Source: Bacteroidota bacterium
GTDB lineage: Bacteria; Bacteroidota; Bacteroidia; Bacteroidales; Paludibacteraceae
DNA length: 64,000 nucleotides
Direction: 5' to 3'
NCBI GenBank assembly: GCA_023391625.1
Contig: JAEWAN010000027.1
Coordinates: 62,001 to 126,000, forward strand
Shown here: piece by piece, positions 1 to 9,422 of the stretch
How positions within the stretch are numbered: position 1 is the first letter of the stretch
How the letters are laid out: each line of letters starts with the position of its first letter
The notes under the pieces: model-generated
What the model saw: the letters and a program-made list of their open reading frames with translations, nothing else
Databases searched by the model: none
Told to the model about the DNA's origin: nothing
Program-made: the position numbers and the translations under genes

Positions 1-34
1 GTATAATTCAACCGGACTGCATTGATAACAAACC

Positions 35-1690
35 ATGTTAGAAAAATATTTACAACAAACTGAATTTTCCGATTTTGAAGATTTCAAAAAAAATTACAAA
101 TTAATCATCCCTGAGAAATTTAATTTTGGATACGATATTGTAGATGAATGGGCCAAAAAGGAACCGAATAAAAAAGCGTTGCTATGGACCAATGACCACG
201 GAGAATGCAAGGAGTTCACTTTTTCCGATATAAAATACTATACAGACCAGACAGCCTCCTACTTCCAGAGCCTGGGAATAAAAAAAGGAGACATTGTCAT
301 GGCTATATTAAAACGCCGTTACGAATTCTGGTTTACCATCATCGCATTACATAAAATCGGTGCTGTAATCATCCCGGCCACACATTTGCTGACAAAAAAA
401 GACATTGTTTACCGGAATAACGCAGCAGATATCAAAGCGATTATTGCCGTAGGCGAAGAACCTATCATAACACATATCAATGATGCAATGCCGGAATCAC
501 CCAGTGTGAAAATGCGCATTTCCGTAGGCAAAACCATACCCGAAGGCTGGTTGGATTTCCACGAAGGAATAAAAAATGCCGTGCCTTTCACTCCAATGCA
601 CGGCATAAACAACAACGATGATCCTTTAATCATCAGTTTCACTTCCGGTACTACCGGAAACCCGAAAATGGTATTGCTGGATTATACCTACCCACTCGGA
701 CACATTATCACAGCCAAATACTGGCACAACCTGCATGAAAACAGTTTGCACCTGACCATTGCAGATACCGGATGGCTTAAAGCCGTATGGGGCAAACTAT
801 ATGGTCAATGGATTGTAGGAGCTTGCGTATTCGTGTACGATCATGAAAAGTTCACACCGGCAGACATGCTGGCTATGATTGAGAAATATCACATTACATC
901 GCTTTGTGCACCCCCTACTATTTTCCGCTTTCTTATCCGTGAAGATATAACAAAATACGATTTGTCCTCACTGGAATATTGCACCATCGCCGGTGAAGCT
1001 CTGAACCCGGCTGTGTATGAGCAATTCCACCAACTAACCGGAATTAAATTACGGGAAGGATACGGCCAGAGCGAAACGACCGTCAGCGTATTCACCTCAC
1101 CATGGATAGAACCGAAACCCGGTTCCATGGGACTGCCCAGCCCGCATTACGATATAGATCTGCTTACACCGGACGGGCGTTCCGCCGAAGCCGGAGAACA
1201 GGGACAAATCGTTATCCATACGGATAAGAACTACCCGGCCGGACTATTTAAAGGCTACTACCGCAATGCGGAATTAACCTATGACGCATGGCATGACAAC
1301 ATCTATTACACGGGAGACGTGGCATGGCGTGATGAAGATGGTTATTTCTGGTTTGTAGGACGTGCTGACGATGTCATCAAAAGTTCCGGTTACAGAATAG
1401 GACCGTTTGAAGTTGAGAGCGCTCTGATGACACACCCTGCTGTAGTAGAATGCGCCATCACCGGAGTACCGGACGAAATTAGGGGTCAAGTGGTAAAAGC
1501 AACCATTATTTTATCCAAAGAATACAAAGACAAGGCCGGTGAAGCCCTGGTTAAGGAAATACAGGATCACGTTAAAAACGTTACCGCTCCTTATAAATAC
1601 CCCCGTATCGTTGAATTCGTAGAAGAATTACCTAAAACGATAAGCGGTAAAATCAGGAGAACAGAAATTCGTGCAAATGATAAAAAATAA
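35..1690 (+). CDS. AMP-forming acyl-CoA synthetase (medium-chain acyl-CoA/acetyl-CoA synthetase type)
   Basis: A 551-residue adenylate-forming ligase that should activate a carboxylic acid with ATP and transfer it to CoA in the cytosol. The phosphate-binding motif SFTSGTTGNPK lies near residues 201-211, GYGQSETT near residue 350, and the hinge block YTGDVAWRDEDGY followed by GRADDVIKSSGYRIG near residues 425-460. The C-terminal KTISGKIRR carries the catalytic lysine. The full-length N-terminus and absence of an acetyl-CoA-synthetase N-cap fit the medium-chain family (AMP-binding PF00501 plus C-terminal PF13193). The substrate cannot be read from sequence. The start lies 34 bases from the window edge, so its promoter or an upstream operon partner is out of view. 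Two hairpins follow it. Confidence 0.9.
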   Translation: MLEKYLQQTEFSDFEDFKKNYKLIIPEKFNFGYDIVDEWAKKEPNKKALLWTNDHGECKEFTFSDIKYYTDQTASYFQSLGIKKGDIVMAILKRRYEFWFTIIALHKIGAVIIPATHLLTKKDIVYRNNAADIKAIIAVGEEPIITHINDAMPESPSVKMRISVGKTIPEGWLDFHEGIKNAVPFTPMHGINNNDDPLIISFTSGTTGNPKMVLLDYTYPLGHIITAKYWHNLHENSLHLTIADTGWLKAVWGKLYGQWIVGACVFVYDHEKFTPADMLAMIEKYHITSLCAPPTIFRFLIREDITKYDLSSLEYCTIAGEALNPAVYEQFHQLTGIKLREGYGQSETTVSVFTSPWIEPKPGSMGLPSPHYDIDLLTPDGRSAEAGEQGQIVIHTDKNYPAGLFKGYYRNAELTYDAWHDNIYYTGDVAWRDEDGYFWFVGRADDVIKSSGYRIGPFEVESALMTHPAVVECAITGVPDEIRGQVVKATIILSKEYKDKAGEALVKEIQDHVKNVTAPYKYPRIVEFVEELPKTISGKIRRTEIRANDKK

Positions 1691-1713
1691 ACGAATAAAA
1701 TAAAACACATGTT

Positions 1714-1753
1714 GTTTATTTGTTCAAATACATTTATTTTTGAATAAATAAAC
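1714..1753 (+). terminator. AT-rich hairpin after the acyl-CoA synthetase gene
   Basis: Arms 1714-1728 and 1739-1753 pair over 15 positions with one G-T pair, 24 bases after the stop codon. The stem is nearly all A-T and has no clean T-tract, so it is a weak terminator candidate. Confidence 0.4.
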
Positions 1754-1780
1754 AAACTACAAAAAATTGATAAAACAAAG

Positions 1781-1824
1781 AAAGTACAAAATTTCAATCA
1801 CGAGGATGAAATTTTGTACTTTTT
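1781..1824 (+). terminator. Perfect 16-bp hairpin before the lipoprotein gene
   Basis: Arms 1781-1796 and 1807-1822 are perfect complements around a 10-base loop. T-rich sequence follows on the plus strand and A-rich sequence precedes it. It likely insulates the lipoprotein gene from the synthetase. Confidence 0.7.
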
Positions 1825-1895
1825 ATAGTTTCTGTATAATGTTTCTAAGCACATTAAATTACTATCAAAAACACAATATATAAAAAAATTATACC

Positions 1896-2474
1896 ATGAG
1901 AAGCATTATTATTTCATTAACCCTATTATTACTTTTTTCCTGTAATAAAAAAAGTAATGACATTAGTGATGATATTTTTTACCCATACACAGAGCATAGT
2001 ATCGAATATATGGGCTTCCAAGAAGGTTTGTCAAATACATCATCAGATGATGAGTTTAGCGATGCTTTGGATGAAATCCAAGAACAATTTTTTGCTAGTC
2101 AGACAACCACAACAAATAGATTTACCTTCAATGGAATAACATATAATTTAACAAACTTAGATGAAGAAAAACCATTTCCTCGTAAAGTATGGGATACTTT
2201 CTGGGAAGATTTAGATGAATATGATTATTCTATCGGTTCATGCTGGGCATTTAGTTATATCCATATCCCTTCAAAAGAAAAAGCTGGAACCATATATTTC
2301 ATCTATGCAATTGCAAGTGAAGATAGGTGGGGTGAAGTTATCTACAATTCAACACAAGGTACTCTTATCCCAGGAAAAACCCGTTCCACTATAAAGATTC
2401 AAAACCCCATCAATATTAAAGCTGATAATAATCACTATTCTACTTCAAAACGGGCAAATACAAAAAAGGAATAA
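1896..2474 (+). CDS. Orphan lipoprotein of unknown function
   Basis: A 192-residue protein I do not recognise. It starts with a short signal peptide ending in the lipobox LLFSC, so Cys16 should be lipidated. The first 80 mature residues are acidic and Ser/Asp-rich, followed by a segment with several Trp and Tyr (around 85-135), which suggests a small folded beta domain. The C-terminus is basic (KRANTKKE). Base composition is visibly more AT-rich than the metabolic genes on either side, and it stands alone between a perfect hairpin and the upp gene, as expected for a lineage-specific accessory gene. It could also be a decayed remnant, but the frame is intact over its whole length. Confidence 0.7.
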   Translation: MRSIIISLTLLLLFSCNKKSNDISDDIFYPYTEHSIEYMGFQEGLSNTSSDDEFSDALDEIQEQFFASQTTTTNRFTFNGITYNLTNLDEEKPFPRKVWDTFWEDLDEYDYSIGSCWAFSYIHIPSKEKAGTIYFIYAIASEDRWGEVIYNSTQGTLIPGKTRSTIKIQNPINIKADNNHYSTSKRANTKKE

Positions 2475-2620
2475 AATAGAACTTATTCACTCCCTCTATT
2501 TATGTAAAACAATTTCTTGCGAATAAACAAAATCATAATATAAATACACTTAACAAGTGTAATTATGCGACTTTACATTTACCTTAAAATACAAACAAAA
2601 AGCTTTTTATTTATTTAAGT

Positions 2621-3274
2621 ATGGAAATAATCAATCTATCTGACAGCAACTCTATTCTGAACAATTTTCTGAAAGAAATACGTTCCGTAGAAATACAGGG
2701 TGACCCTATGCGTTTTCGGAGAAACTTAGAACGCATTGGTGAAATTATGGCATACGAAATAAGTAAAAGGCTTCAATATAAAAATGAGGACGTTACCACT
2801 CCTTTAGGAACTGCACCGACTCAGGTTATTGCAGAACAAATAGTAATATCTACCATTCTAAGAGCAGGACTTCCTTTTCATTCCGGATTCCTCAACTATT
2901 TTGACCGGGCTGAAAATGCTTTCGTATCTGCCTACCGCAAATACAAGGATGCATTAAAATTCGACATTTTTGTTGAATACATAGCTTCACCCGACCTAAA
3001 TGGCAAAACACTGATATTGACAGACCCGATGCTCGCAACAGGAAGTTCTATGGAAATGACATACGGAGCCCTGTTAACCAAAGGCACTCCGTCACATATC
3101 CACATAGCAAGTATCATTGCAAGCAAGCAAGCGATTAATTACATTCAACAAAACTTGCCGCACGAGAACATTACTTGTTGGGTGGCAGCCATTGATCCGG
3201 ACCTGGATGAACATTCTTATGTAGTCCCCGGGCTTGGCGATGCCGGTGATCTGGCTTTCGGAGAAAAAATATAA
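2621..3274 (+). CDS. upp: Uracil phosphoribosyltransferase
   Basis: Makes UMP from uracil and PRPP in pyrimidine salvage. The protein has 217 residues, the usual length. The PRPP-binding loop ILTDPMLATGSS lies near residues 132-143, and the C-terminal uracil-binding block GLGDAGDLAFG closes the protein as in other UPRTs. It stands alone: a 146-base AT-rich gap precedes it, and a strong bidirectional terminator separates it from pyk on the other strand. Confidence 0.95.
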   Translation: MEIINLSDSNSILNNFLKEIRSVEIQGDPMRFRRNLERIGEIMAYEISKRLQYKNEDVTTPLGTAPTQVIAEQIVISTILRAGLPFHSGFLNYFDRAENAFVSAYRKYKDALKFDIFVEYIASPDLNGKTLILTDPMLATGSSMEMTYGALLTKGTPSHIHIASIIASKQAINYIQQNLPHENITCWVAAIDPDLDEHSYVVPGLGDAGDLAFGEKI

Positions 3275-3290
3275 AACCCGATAGAAAAAC

Positions 3291-3330
3291 AAAAAACGTG
3301 ACTGCTTCAAATGAAGCAGTCACGTTTTTT
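3291..3330. terminator. Bidirectional terminator between upp and pyk
   Basis: The arms 3291-3308 and 3313-3330 are perfect complements, including an A-run on the left and a T-run on the right. This lets the hairpin terminate upp on the plus strand and pyk on the minus strand. Confidence 0.9.
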
Positions 3331-3349
3331 TATCTGGCAAAATTATTTT

Positions 3350-4789
3350 TTAAAAACTAGGTAATAGATATTTATCCTTTGAACCCAGGACTTTATCAAC
3401 CTTGTTTATTTCAAGGAAAGTAGTACCAAAACCTTCGCCGAAACTTCCGCTCAAATAACAAACATAATCCTCTCTCTCCAATAATCCCTTTTTAAGGAAA
3501 TATTGCAAGCCAAGCAGGAAGTATTCCAAAGTATTACTTGCCTCTGCCTGATAAATAGGAAAAACGCCGTATGACAACGCCAGTTCCCGGGAAGTACGTT
3601 CATGATAACAAAGCGCCAGAATAGGATTTATTCCCCGGTACGCAGCTAAATGAAGAGCTGTCCTTCCGGTATAGGAATCTGTGATTATAGCCTTGGTCGC
3701 TACATTATCACCGGCTTCCACCGCTGCGTTAGCAAGAAAAGAAGTGATATCATTCGTAGATATAGGAATTGGAATATCGTTTTCAGACATTTTTGTTTTT
3801 TCAGCCTCTTCCGCTACTTTAGCCATTGTTCGAACAGCCTCTACCGGATACTTTCCATAAGCGGTTTCACCACTCAACATCAATGCGTCCGTACGGTAAT
3901 AAATAGCATTCGCAATGTCCGTAACTTCCGCACGGGTAGGACGCGGATTAGAAATCATGGAATGCAACATCTGGGTAGCTACAATAACCGGTTTCTTTGC
4001 CATCACACATTTACGTATCAAACGGCGCTGGATTCCCGGAATTTTTTCCTGCGGCACTTCAATACCCAGGTCACCACGGGCAATCATCACCCCGTAACAA
4101 TACTGAAGGATTTCATCTATATTATCCACCCCTTCCTGATTTTCTATTTTTGATATGATTTTAATCGGACTATTATGCTCGTCCAGTATTTTCTGAATAT
4201 CTATCAGGTCTTCTTTATTCCTTACAAAAGAGTGAGCTATAAAATCCAGGTTATTTTCAATGGCAAACAATATGTTCTTACGGTCTTTCTCCGTCAGCGA
4301 AGGCAGATTTATTCTCACACCCGGTACATTCACACTCTTACGGGATCCCAGCACTCCGTCATTCAAAACCCTACAAACCAGATAATCCTCTGTTTTTGAC
4401 TCCACTTTCAGGTCTATCTCACCATCATCAATAAGCAGGTCATCACCAACATTCAAGTCTCTTACAAAGAAAGGATAACTTACAGCAATACATTCCTTGG
4501 AAGACATAAGATCCGGATTTCCGGTAACCTTAATCATATCACCGGTCTTCAGCTCAATCATATTTTCAGTCATCGTTGTACGCACTTCCGGCCCCTTTGT
4601 ATCAATAAGCAAAGCTATTTTATTGCTCACAGCCCTTACATTATTGATAATCTTCAGAAAACCTTCCTCCTGCAAATGGGCAGAATTCATACGTACCACA
4701 TTCATCCCCTCATTATAAAGGGCACGAATAAAATCCACATCACAACGTTTATCACTAATCGTAGCAACAATCTTTGTAAATTTTGACAT
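3350..4789 (-). CDS. pyk: Pyruvate kinase
   Basis: Last step of glycolysis: phosphoenolpyruvate and ADP give pyruvate and ATP. The 479-residue protein begins with TKIVATISDKR and NEGMNVVRMNSAH, the substrate-site strands. It carries the hallmark KIENQEGVDNID, which contains the catalytic lysine, followed by MIARGDLGIEVP. The C-terminal allosteric domain is present (ITDSYTGRTALHLAAYR, then LALCYHERTSRELALSYGV). It follows aroQ with a 35-base gap on the same strand, so the two are probably co-transcribed. Confidence 0.96.
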   Translation of the reverse strand: MSKFTKIVATISDKRCDVDFIRALYNEGMNVVRMNSAHLQEEGFLKIINNVRAVSNKIALLIDTKGPEVRTTMTENMIELKTGDMIKVTGNPDLMSSKECIAVSYPFFVRDLNVGDDLLIDDGEIDLKVESKTEDYLVCRVLNDGVLGSRKSVNVPGVRINLPSLTEKDRKNILFAIENNLDFIAHSFVRNKEDLIDIQKILDEHNSPIKIISKIENQEGVDNIDEILQYCYGVMIARGDLGIEVPQEKIPGIQRRLIRKCVMAKKPVIVATQMLHSMISNPRPTRAEVTDIANAIYYRTDALMLSGETAYGKYPVEAVRTMAKVAEEAEKTKMSENDIPIPISTNDITSFLANAAVEAGDNVATKAIITDSYTGRTALHLAAYRGINPILALCYHERTSRELALSYGVFPIYQAEASNTLEYFLLGLQYFLKKGLLEREDYVCYLSGSFGEGFGTTFLEINKVDKVLGSKDKYLLPSF

Positions 4790-4824
4790 AAATCAACTAT
4801 ATATAAAATTAAATACCTTTCTAC

Positions 4825-5250
4825 TTAAAACTTCAATATCGCTTCCACAGCCAGCCTGTATGAATCCAGTCCAAACCCAACAATACATCCCTTACAAACC
4901 TCTGAAAGGAAAGAATGATGCCTGTATGTCTCACGGGTAAATACATTAGAAATATGAACCTCAACTACCGGTGTAGAAACAGCCCTTATCGCATCCGCAA
5001 TGGCTATGGATGTATGCGTATAAGCACCTGCATTCAACACAATACCGTCATAAGAAAAACCTATTTCCTGAATTTTATTTATCAACTCGCCTTCTATGTT
5101 TGACTGAAAATATTCAAACTCCACTTTTCCATTAAACAAAACGACCAACTCCTGATAAAAAGCATCGAAAGACGTGTTTCCATAAACGGAAGGCTCACGT
5201 TTTCCCAATAAATTCAGATTAGGGCCGTTGATAATTGCAATACGTTTCAT
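4825..5250 (-). CDS. aroQ: Type II 3-dehydroquinate dehydratase
   Basis: Third step of the shikimate pathway, dehydrating 3-dehydroquinate. The protein has 141 residues, normal for the type II enzyme. NGPNLNLLGKREPSVYG contains the catalytic Tyr23 region, followed by YFQSNIEGELI, LNAGAYTHTSIAIADAI and the catalytic-His block VEVHISN. It is the first gene of a likely aroQ-pyk unit. Confidence 0.96.
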   Translation of the reverse strand: MKRIAIINGPNLNLLGKREPSVYGNTSFDAFYQELVVLFNGKVEFEYFQSNIEGELINKIQEIGFSYDGIVLNAGAYTHTSIAIADAIRAVSTPVVEVHISNVFTRETYRHHSFLSEVCKGCIVGFGLDSYRLAVEAILKF

Positions 5251-5634
5251 AATTTTTATTATTGAGTTTCACATTGAAACAAAATCAGCATGTTTAAAAT
5301 AGATGTGATTAGCAGGAAAGTTATGCCAGAGCTCCGTTCTAATTATTCTTCTTTCAATAAAGACCTTTTTCACCTAATTGCTCACTTCAGAAAATTTGTG
5401 CAAAAATAGCAAAAAAAACGGATCTTAAAAAGTGATTATCAACAATAACACCTCTTTTAATCATTATTTACCACAATCCTTTCATATTACAAGATATAAA
5501 GAAATATTAAGGCTTTTTTGTCATTAAAATGAATAGGCTATATATTAAGCATATAACATATTTTAGTATCTTTGTAGCCATTATTTTTTTGCAAAAAACT
5601 CAAGGGAGCTCTTTCTGCTACAAAGGAATAACAA
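5251..5634. other. Divergent intergenic region aroQ / porin
   Basis: A 384-base AT-rich gap with no convincing ORF. A minus-strand TATTTTTG at 5401-5408 could be the -7 element of aroQ, which would give a leader of about 140 bases; its -33 box is poor. On the plus strand TATCTTTG at 5567-5574 is the likely -7 element of the porin gene. I see no riboswitch-like structure. Confidence 0.5.
5567..5574 (+). promoter_or_regulatory. Candidate -7 element of the porin gene
   Basis: TATCTTTG matches the Bacteroidota -7 consensus TAnnTTTG and lies about 60 bases before the GTG start. No clear TTTG box is found 19-21 bases upstream. Confidence 0.45.
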
Positions 5635-7545
5635 GTGAAGCAATCTATTTTTTTCTTATTTATATATTTCTTTTTTATTTCAACGGCACTATATGCTGCT
5701 GAAAAAGGACATCACATAAAGACCTGGCATGTACTATCACCTGTAGCAACGGCGGATACCATTCCGCTGGACACAGCACATGTCAATTTTCAGGACAACA
5801 ACCCGGTGGACAGTTACAGTATAGCCAATTCATACAACGGGAACCTCCTTTCCCCCATTCAATCCAAACTATACTTCATCCGCCCGCAAAACTCCCGGTT
5901 TATTTTCAGCGACGCATATGCTCCGTACATTATCAAACCGGAAGACGTTCAGTTCTACAACACTAAAACTCCTTACAGCAACATCGGGTATAACGGAGGA
6001 ATAGCCACCCGATACAGAGATGAGGATGATGTGAAGTTTCTTTTTACGGCCAACGCCAACAAAAGGCTTAATTTCGGCACATACCTCAATTATATCAATG
6101 CTGTAGGACAATATGCCAATCAGAACGCAGTAAAATTTTCAGGGACAGTGTTCGGAAGTTATGACGGTGTGCGTTACAGCGCCAATGGAGGTTTTGTTTT
6201 CAATTCCATAAAAAATTACGAAAACGGCGGACTTGTAAACCCGAACGATATACACAACGACGCTACTCCGAAAGACCTCAACGTAAACCTACGGCTAAGG
6301 AACTCCGGAGAGATAAAACCTACCGCCTACGGGGCTTACAGTTACAACGCGTTCTTTTTCAATCATCATTACAGTTTAGGATTCAACCGTACCGTTAAGG
6401 TTACGGAAGATTCTACCAGAACAGAATTTGTACCCGTAACACGATTCACACACACTCTTTTATTAAAAGACGAACGGAAACGTTACCGGGAACAGGAAGC
6501 AGACACCAGTTTTTTCTATAAATCCGGACCCTATTTCTCTGAAGTAAACACACAGGACAGCACGACATTACGGTCAATATCCAACACCCTTGCCGTAAGC
6601 CTGGAAGAAGATTTCAATAAATGGATGAAGTTCGGGCTCAGCGGATACATAGCCAATGATGTGGAACAATATACGCTCCCCACAGATTCCGGCGCATGGG
6701 AACGCATTAACCGTGTACGGACAAAAGTGGGAGGAATCCTGTCTAAAACCAAAGGGAGCCATTTCCGCTACAATGTGCAGGCGGAGCTGGATGTTTTAGG
6801 CCCGCAAGCCGGTGATTTCAACCTGGAAGCGAATGTAGGAGGGTACTTCCGCCTGTGGAAAGACAGTGTCACCCTGACCGCCAGAGGATTTATGCGTAAC
6901 GAGAGCCCATCGCTCTTTCTGAACCGTTACAAATCCAACTATTTCCAGTGGAACAATGATTTCAACAGAACGTACCGTACCCAAATAGGAGGTACTATCG
7001 CCATACCAACCCGTTCTTTCGCATTAAATGTTACGGTGGAAAATATATCCAATTACATTTATTTTGGTAACGACACACTGCCCAACCAGCACAAAGGCAA
7101 CGTGCAGGTACTGGCAGCAAACCTGAAACAAAATTTCAGGGTAGGAAAATTCCATTTGGACAATAATGTAGTCTATCAGCTAAGTTCCGATCAGGATATA
7201 TTGCCTCTTCCGTCATTTACCTTATATCACAATCTTTATTACCTGGATAAATGGTTTGATGTATTAAGCGTACAATTCGGTGTTGACCTACGTTACCACA
7301 CCGCTTATTACGCCCCGTCCTATATGCCGGCAATCGGTCAGTTTTACACACAAGACCAGGTAAAAATCGGCAATTATCCGGTAATGAACGTTTACCTTAA
7401 CTTTCACCTGAAACAAGTACGTTTCTTTGTTAAATATTTTCATTTTAATAGTCTGTTCATGGACGGCAATTACTTCTCCATGCCTAACTATCCTATCAAT
7501 CCGGCTGCATTCAGAGTCGGTATATCCTGGAACTTCTATAATTAG
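5635..7545 (+). CDS. Putative outer-membrane porin (Porin_10-like)
   Basis: A 636-residue secreted beta-rich protein. The start is GTG: it directly precedes a textbook signal peptide (Lys, then a Phe/Ile-rich core ending at YAA), and there is an AAGGA-like site 8 bases upstream. After residue 60 the protein has the block YFIRPQNSRFIFSDAYAP and then long alternating hydrophobic/aromatic strands, ending in the outer-membrane-type C-terminus SWNFYN. This pattern fits the putative porin family of Bacteroidetes (Porin_10, PF14121). It probably forms a beta-barrel, but the transported solute is unknown. A solute-binding protein gene follows after 55 bases on the same strand. Confidence 0.8.
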   Translation: MKQSIFFLFIYFFFISTALYAAEKGHHIKTWHVLSPVATADTIPLDTAHVNFQDNNPVDSYSIANSYNGNLLSPIQSKLYFIRPQNSRFIFSDAYAPYIIKPEDVQFYNTKTPYSNIGYNGGIATRYRDEDDVKFLFTANANKRLNFGTYLNYINAVGQYANQNAVKFSGTVFGSYDGVRYSANGGFVFNSIKNYENGGLVNPNDIHNDATPKDLNVNLRLRNSGEIKPTAYGAYSYNAFFFNHHYSLGFNRTVKVTEDSTRTEFVPVTRFTHTLLLKDERKRYREQEADTSFFYKSGPYFSEVNTQDSTTLRSISNTLAVSLEEDFNKWMKFGLSGYIANDVEQYTLPTDSGAWERINRVRTKVGGILSKTKGSHFRYNVQAELDVLGPQAGDFNLEANVGGYFRLWKDSVTLTARGFMRNESPSLFLNRYKSNYFQWNNDFNRTYRTQIGGTIAIPTRSFALNVTVENISNYIYFGNDTLPNQHKGNVQVLAANLKQNFRVGKFHLDNNVVYQLSSDQDILPLPSFTLYHNLYYLDKWFDVLSVQFGVDLRYHTAYYAPSYMPAIGQFYTQDQVKIGNYPVMNVYLNFHLKQVRFFVKYFHFNSLFMDGNYFSMPNYPINPAAFRVGISWNFYN

Positions 7546-7600
7546 AATTTCCTTTCAGCAAGAAACGTAACAGGAAACCAATCCACAAAAAACAAACCTA

Positions 7601-8413
7601 ATGCAGCAAACCCTAAAAAAGAAATTATACATTATCGTCGGCAGTCTCTCTTTATTGATACTGGCAGCGATATTTCTTTTGCGGGATACGGCAACACCCG
7701 CTACACGTGATCTTGATCAAATCATACAATCAGGCACAATCTACGTTGTGTCCGAACAAAATGATACCGGTTTTTATGTAACTCCGGACAGTGTTTCCGG
7801 ATTCCAGTACGAAATTCTGAAACGCTTCGCAGAGAAACTGAGCGTAGAAATAGAAATCGCAACAGAAAATGACCTAAAGAGCTGTATAGACAAACTAAAC
7901 AAAGGTAAATACGACATCATAACCAGATACATCCCCACAACTACCGAGTGGCAACAGAAAATAGCTTTTTCCTCACCGTTAATCATTTCCCGGCAAATGT
8001 TGGTTCAGCTTACCGACAGCTTCGGGCAACCGCCCGTCCGCACTCTGCGCGAACTGGAACAAGACACCATATACATACCTTCCAATTCACCCAACAAAAT
8101 GCGTTTAAATCACCTGGCAGAAGAAAGCGCTATCGATTTTTCCGTCCTTGAAATGGACAATCAAACCCAGCAAAGCATGGTAACCATGGTATCTGAAGGT
8201 AAAATAAAAAACACGATTTGTTATGAGCAACTGGCGGTTAAACTATCCATGGAATACGGCAATATAGACATATCGCTGCCGCTAAGTCTCCCACAACCCT
8301 ACGGATGGGCTGTAAACAAAGAATCCACCAAGCTGCTGAATGAACTGAACAGCTTTCTGACCGATTTTATCGGAAGTATGGATTATTGGAATTTATACCA
8401 AAAATATTATTAA
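7601..8413 (+). CDS. Membrane-anchored solute-binding domain protein (SBP_bac_3, MltF N-domain-like)
   Basis: A 270-residue protein with one N-terminal membrane segment (about residues 9-27) and then a periplasmic type 3 solute-binding fold: GTIYVVSEQNDTGFY, GFQYEILKRFAEKL, DIITRYIPTTTEWQ and FSSPLIISRQMLVQ. The same fold makes the N-half of the lytic transglycosylase MltF, but here the C-terminal lysozyme-like domain is absent and the protein ends after GSMDYWNLYQKYY. No ABC permease or ATPase is nearby. Its 55-base distance from the porin gene suggests joint transcription and perhaps a joint envelope role. Confidence 0.75.
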   Translation: MQQTLKKKLYIIVGSLSLLILAAIFLLRDTATPATRDLDQIIQSGTIYVVSEQNDTGFYVTPDSVSGFQYEILKRFAEKLSVEIEIATENDLKSCIDKLNKGKYDIITRYIPTTTEWQQKIAFSSPLIISRQMLVQLTDSFGQPPVRTLRELEQDTIYIPSNSPNKMRLNHLAEESAIDFSVLEMDNQTQQSMVTMVSEGKIKNTICYEQLAVKLSMEYGNIDISLPLSLPQPYGWAVNKESTKLLNELNSFLTDFIGSMDYWNLYQKYY

Positions 8414-8418
8414 TTTTG
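8411..8418 (+). promoter_or_regulatory. Candidate -7 element of metA
   Basis: TAATTTTG overlaps the stop codon of the preceding gene, and a TTG lies 22 bases upstream (8386-8388). It is one of few places for a metA promoter in a 73-base gap. No SAM riboswitch is visible there. Confidence 0.35.
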
Positions 8419-8486
8419 TATAGGCTTTCAAGTCATTTCCATACAAACGAATCTATTTGAACAAGACTATTAATACATAATAAATC

Positions 8487-9404
8487 ATGCCTGTTAATAT
8501 TCCAAAAAGACTACCGGCGGTAGAGACATTGAGAAAAGAGAACATATTTGTTATGGATTCCGACAGGGCATCAAATCAGGATATCCGCCCTCTTAAACTG
8601 GTTATTTTAAACTTGATGCCGTTAAAAATAACAACAGAGACAGATCTAATCAGATTGCTGTCCAACTCTCCATTGCAAATAGAGATTGACTTCATGCAGA
8701 TGAAAAGCCATACCTCTACCCATACCCCCATAGAACACATGATGGAGTTTTACAAAACTTTTAATGAAATAAAGAAGAGTAATTACGACGGCATGATCAT
8801 AACCGGGGCACCTGTAGAAATACTGGACTTCGAACAGGTAAATTATTGGGAAGAGCTAAAAACGATTTTTGACTGGGCGCGCAAACACGTAACCTCAACC
8901 ATGTACATTTGTTGGGGAGCACAAGCCGGGTTATATCACTTTTATGGAATACCCAAATACACGCTGGACAAAAAAATGTTCGGAGTATTTGAGCATACGG
9001 CTATTGACCCTCTGAATCCGATATTCAGAGGATTTGATGATATTTTTTACGTTCCGCACAGTCGTCATTCGGAAGTGCGGGCAGAAGATATTGCCAAAGT
9101 TCCGGAACTCACATTGCTTTCTGAATCGCCGGAATCCGGTGTATATATGGTCATGGCACGCAACGGACGGGAATTTTTCATTACCGGACATTCGGAATAT
9201 TCCCCATATACACTGGACACCGAATACAAAAGAGATCTGGCAAAAGGTTCGCCCATTGAGATTCCCAGAAATTATTATGTGGACAACAATCCGGACAACC
9301 CTCCTTTGGTACGTTGGAGAAGCCATGCAAACCTTCTTTTCACAAACTGGCTGAATTATTTCGTTTATCAGGAAACTCCGTATGACCTGGCTAAAATAAA
9401 ATAA
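8487..9404 (+). CDS. metAA: Homoserine O-acetyltransferase of the MetA family
   Basis: Acylates homoserine in methionine synthesis. The 305-residue protein begins with the MetA signature MPVNIPKRLPA. The catalytic residues are visible: Cys142 in YICWGAQAGLY, and His235 with Glu237 in FITGHSEYS. Residue 111, in TGAPVEILDF, is Glu. In this family Glu at 111 is associated with acetyl-CoA use and Gly with succinyl-CoA, so the product should be O-acetylhomoserine despite the MetA fold. That specificity is inferred from family knowledge. The gene is monocistronic or follows the solute-binding gene, and a perfect hairpin ends it. Confidence 0.93.
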   Translation: MPVNIPKRLPAVETLRKENIFVMDSDRASNQDIRPLKLVILNLMPLKITTETDLIRLLSNSPLQIEIDFMQMKSHTSTHTPIEHMMEFYKTFNEIKKSNYDGMIITGAPVEILDFEQVNYWEELKTIFDWARKHVTSTMYICWGAQAGLYHFYGIPKYTLDKKMFGVFEHTAIDPLNPIFRGFDDIFYVPHSRHSEVRAEDIAKVPELTLLSESPESGVYMVMARNGREFFITGHSEYSPYTLDTEYKRDLAKGSPIEIPRNYYVDNNPDNPPLVRWRSHANLLFTNWLNYFVYQETPYDLAKIK

Positions 9405-9422
9405 AAATGTCCACTTGATTAT

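Noticed and set aside
8414..8486. SAM riboswitch upstream of metA
   Set aside because: The gap is only 73 bases and shows no suitable stem arrangement.
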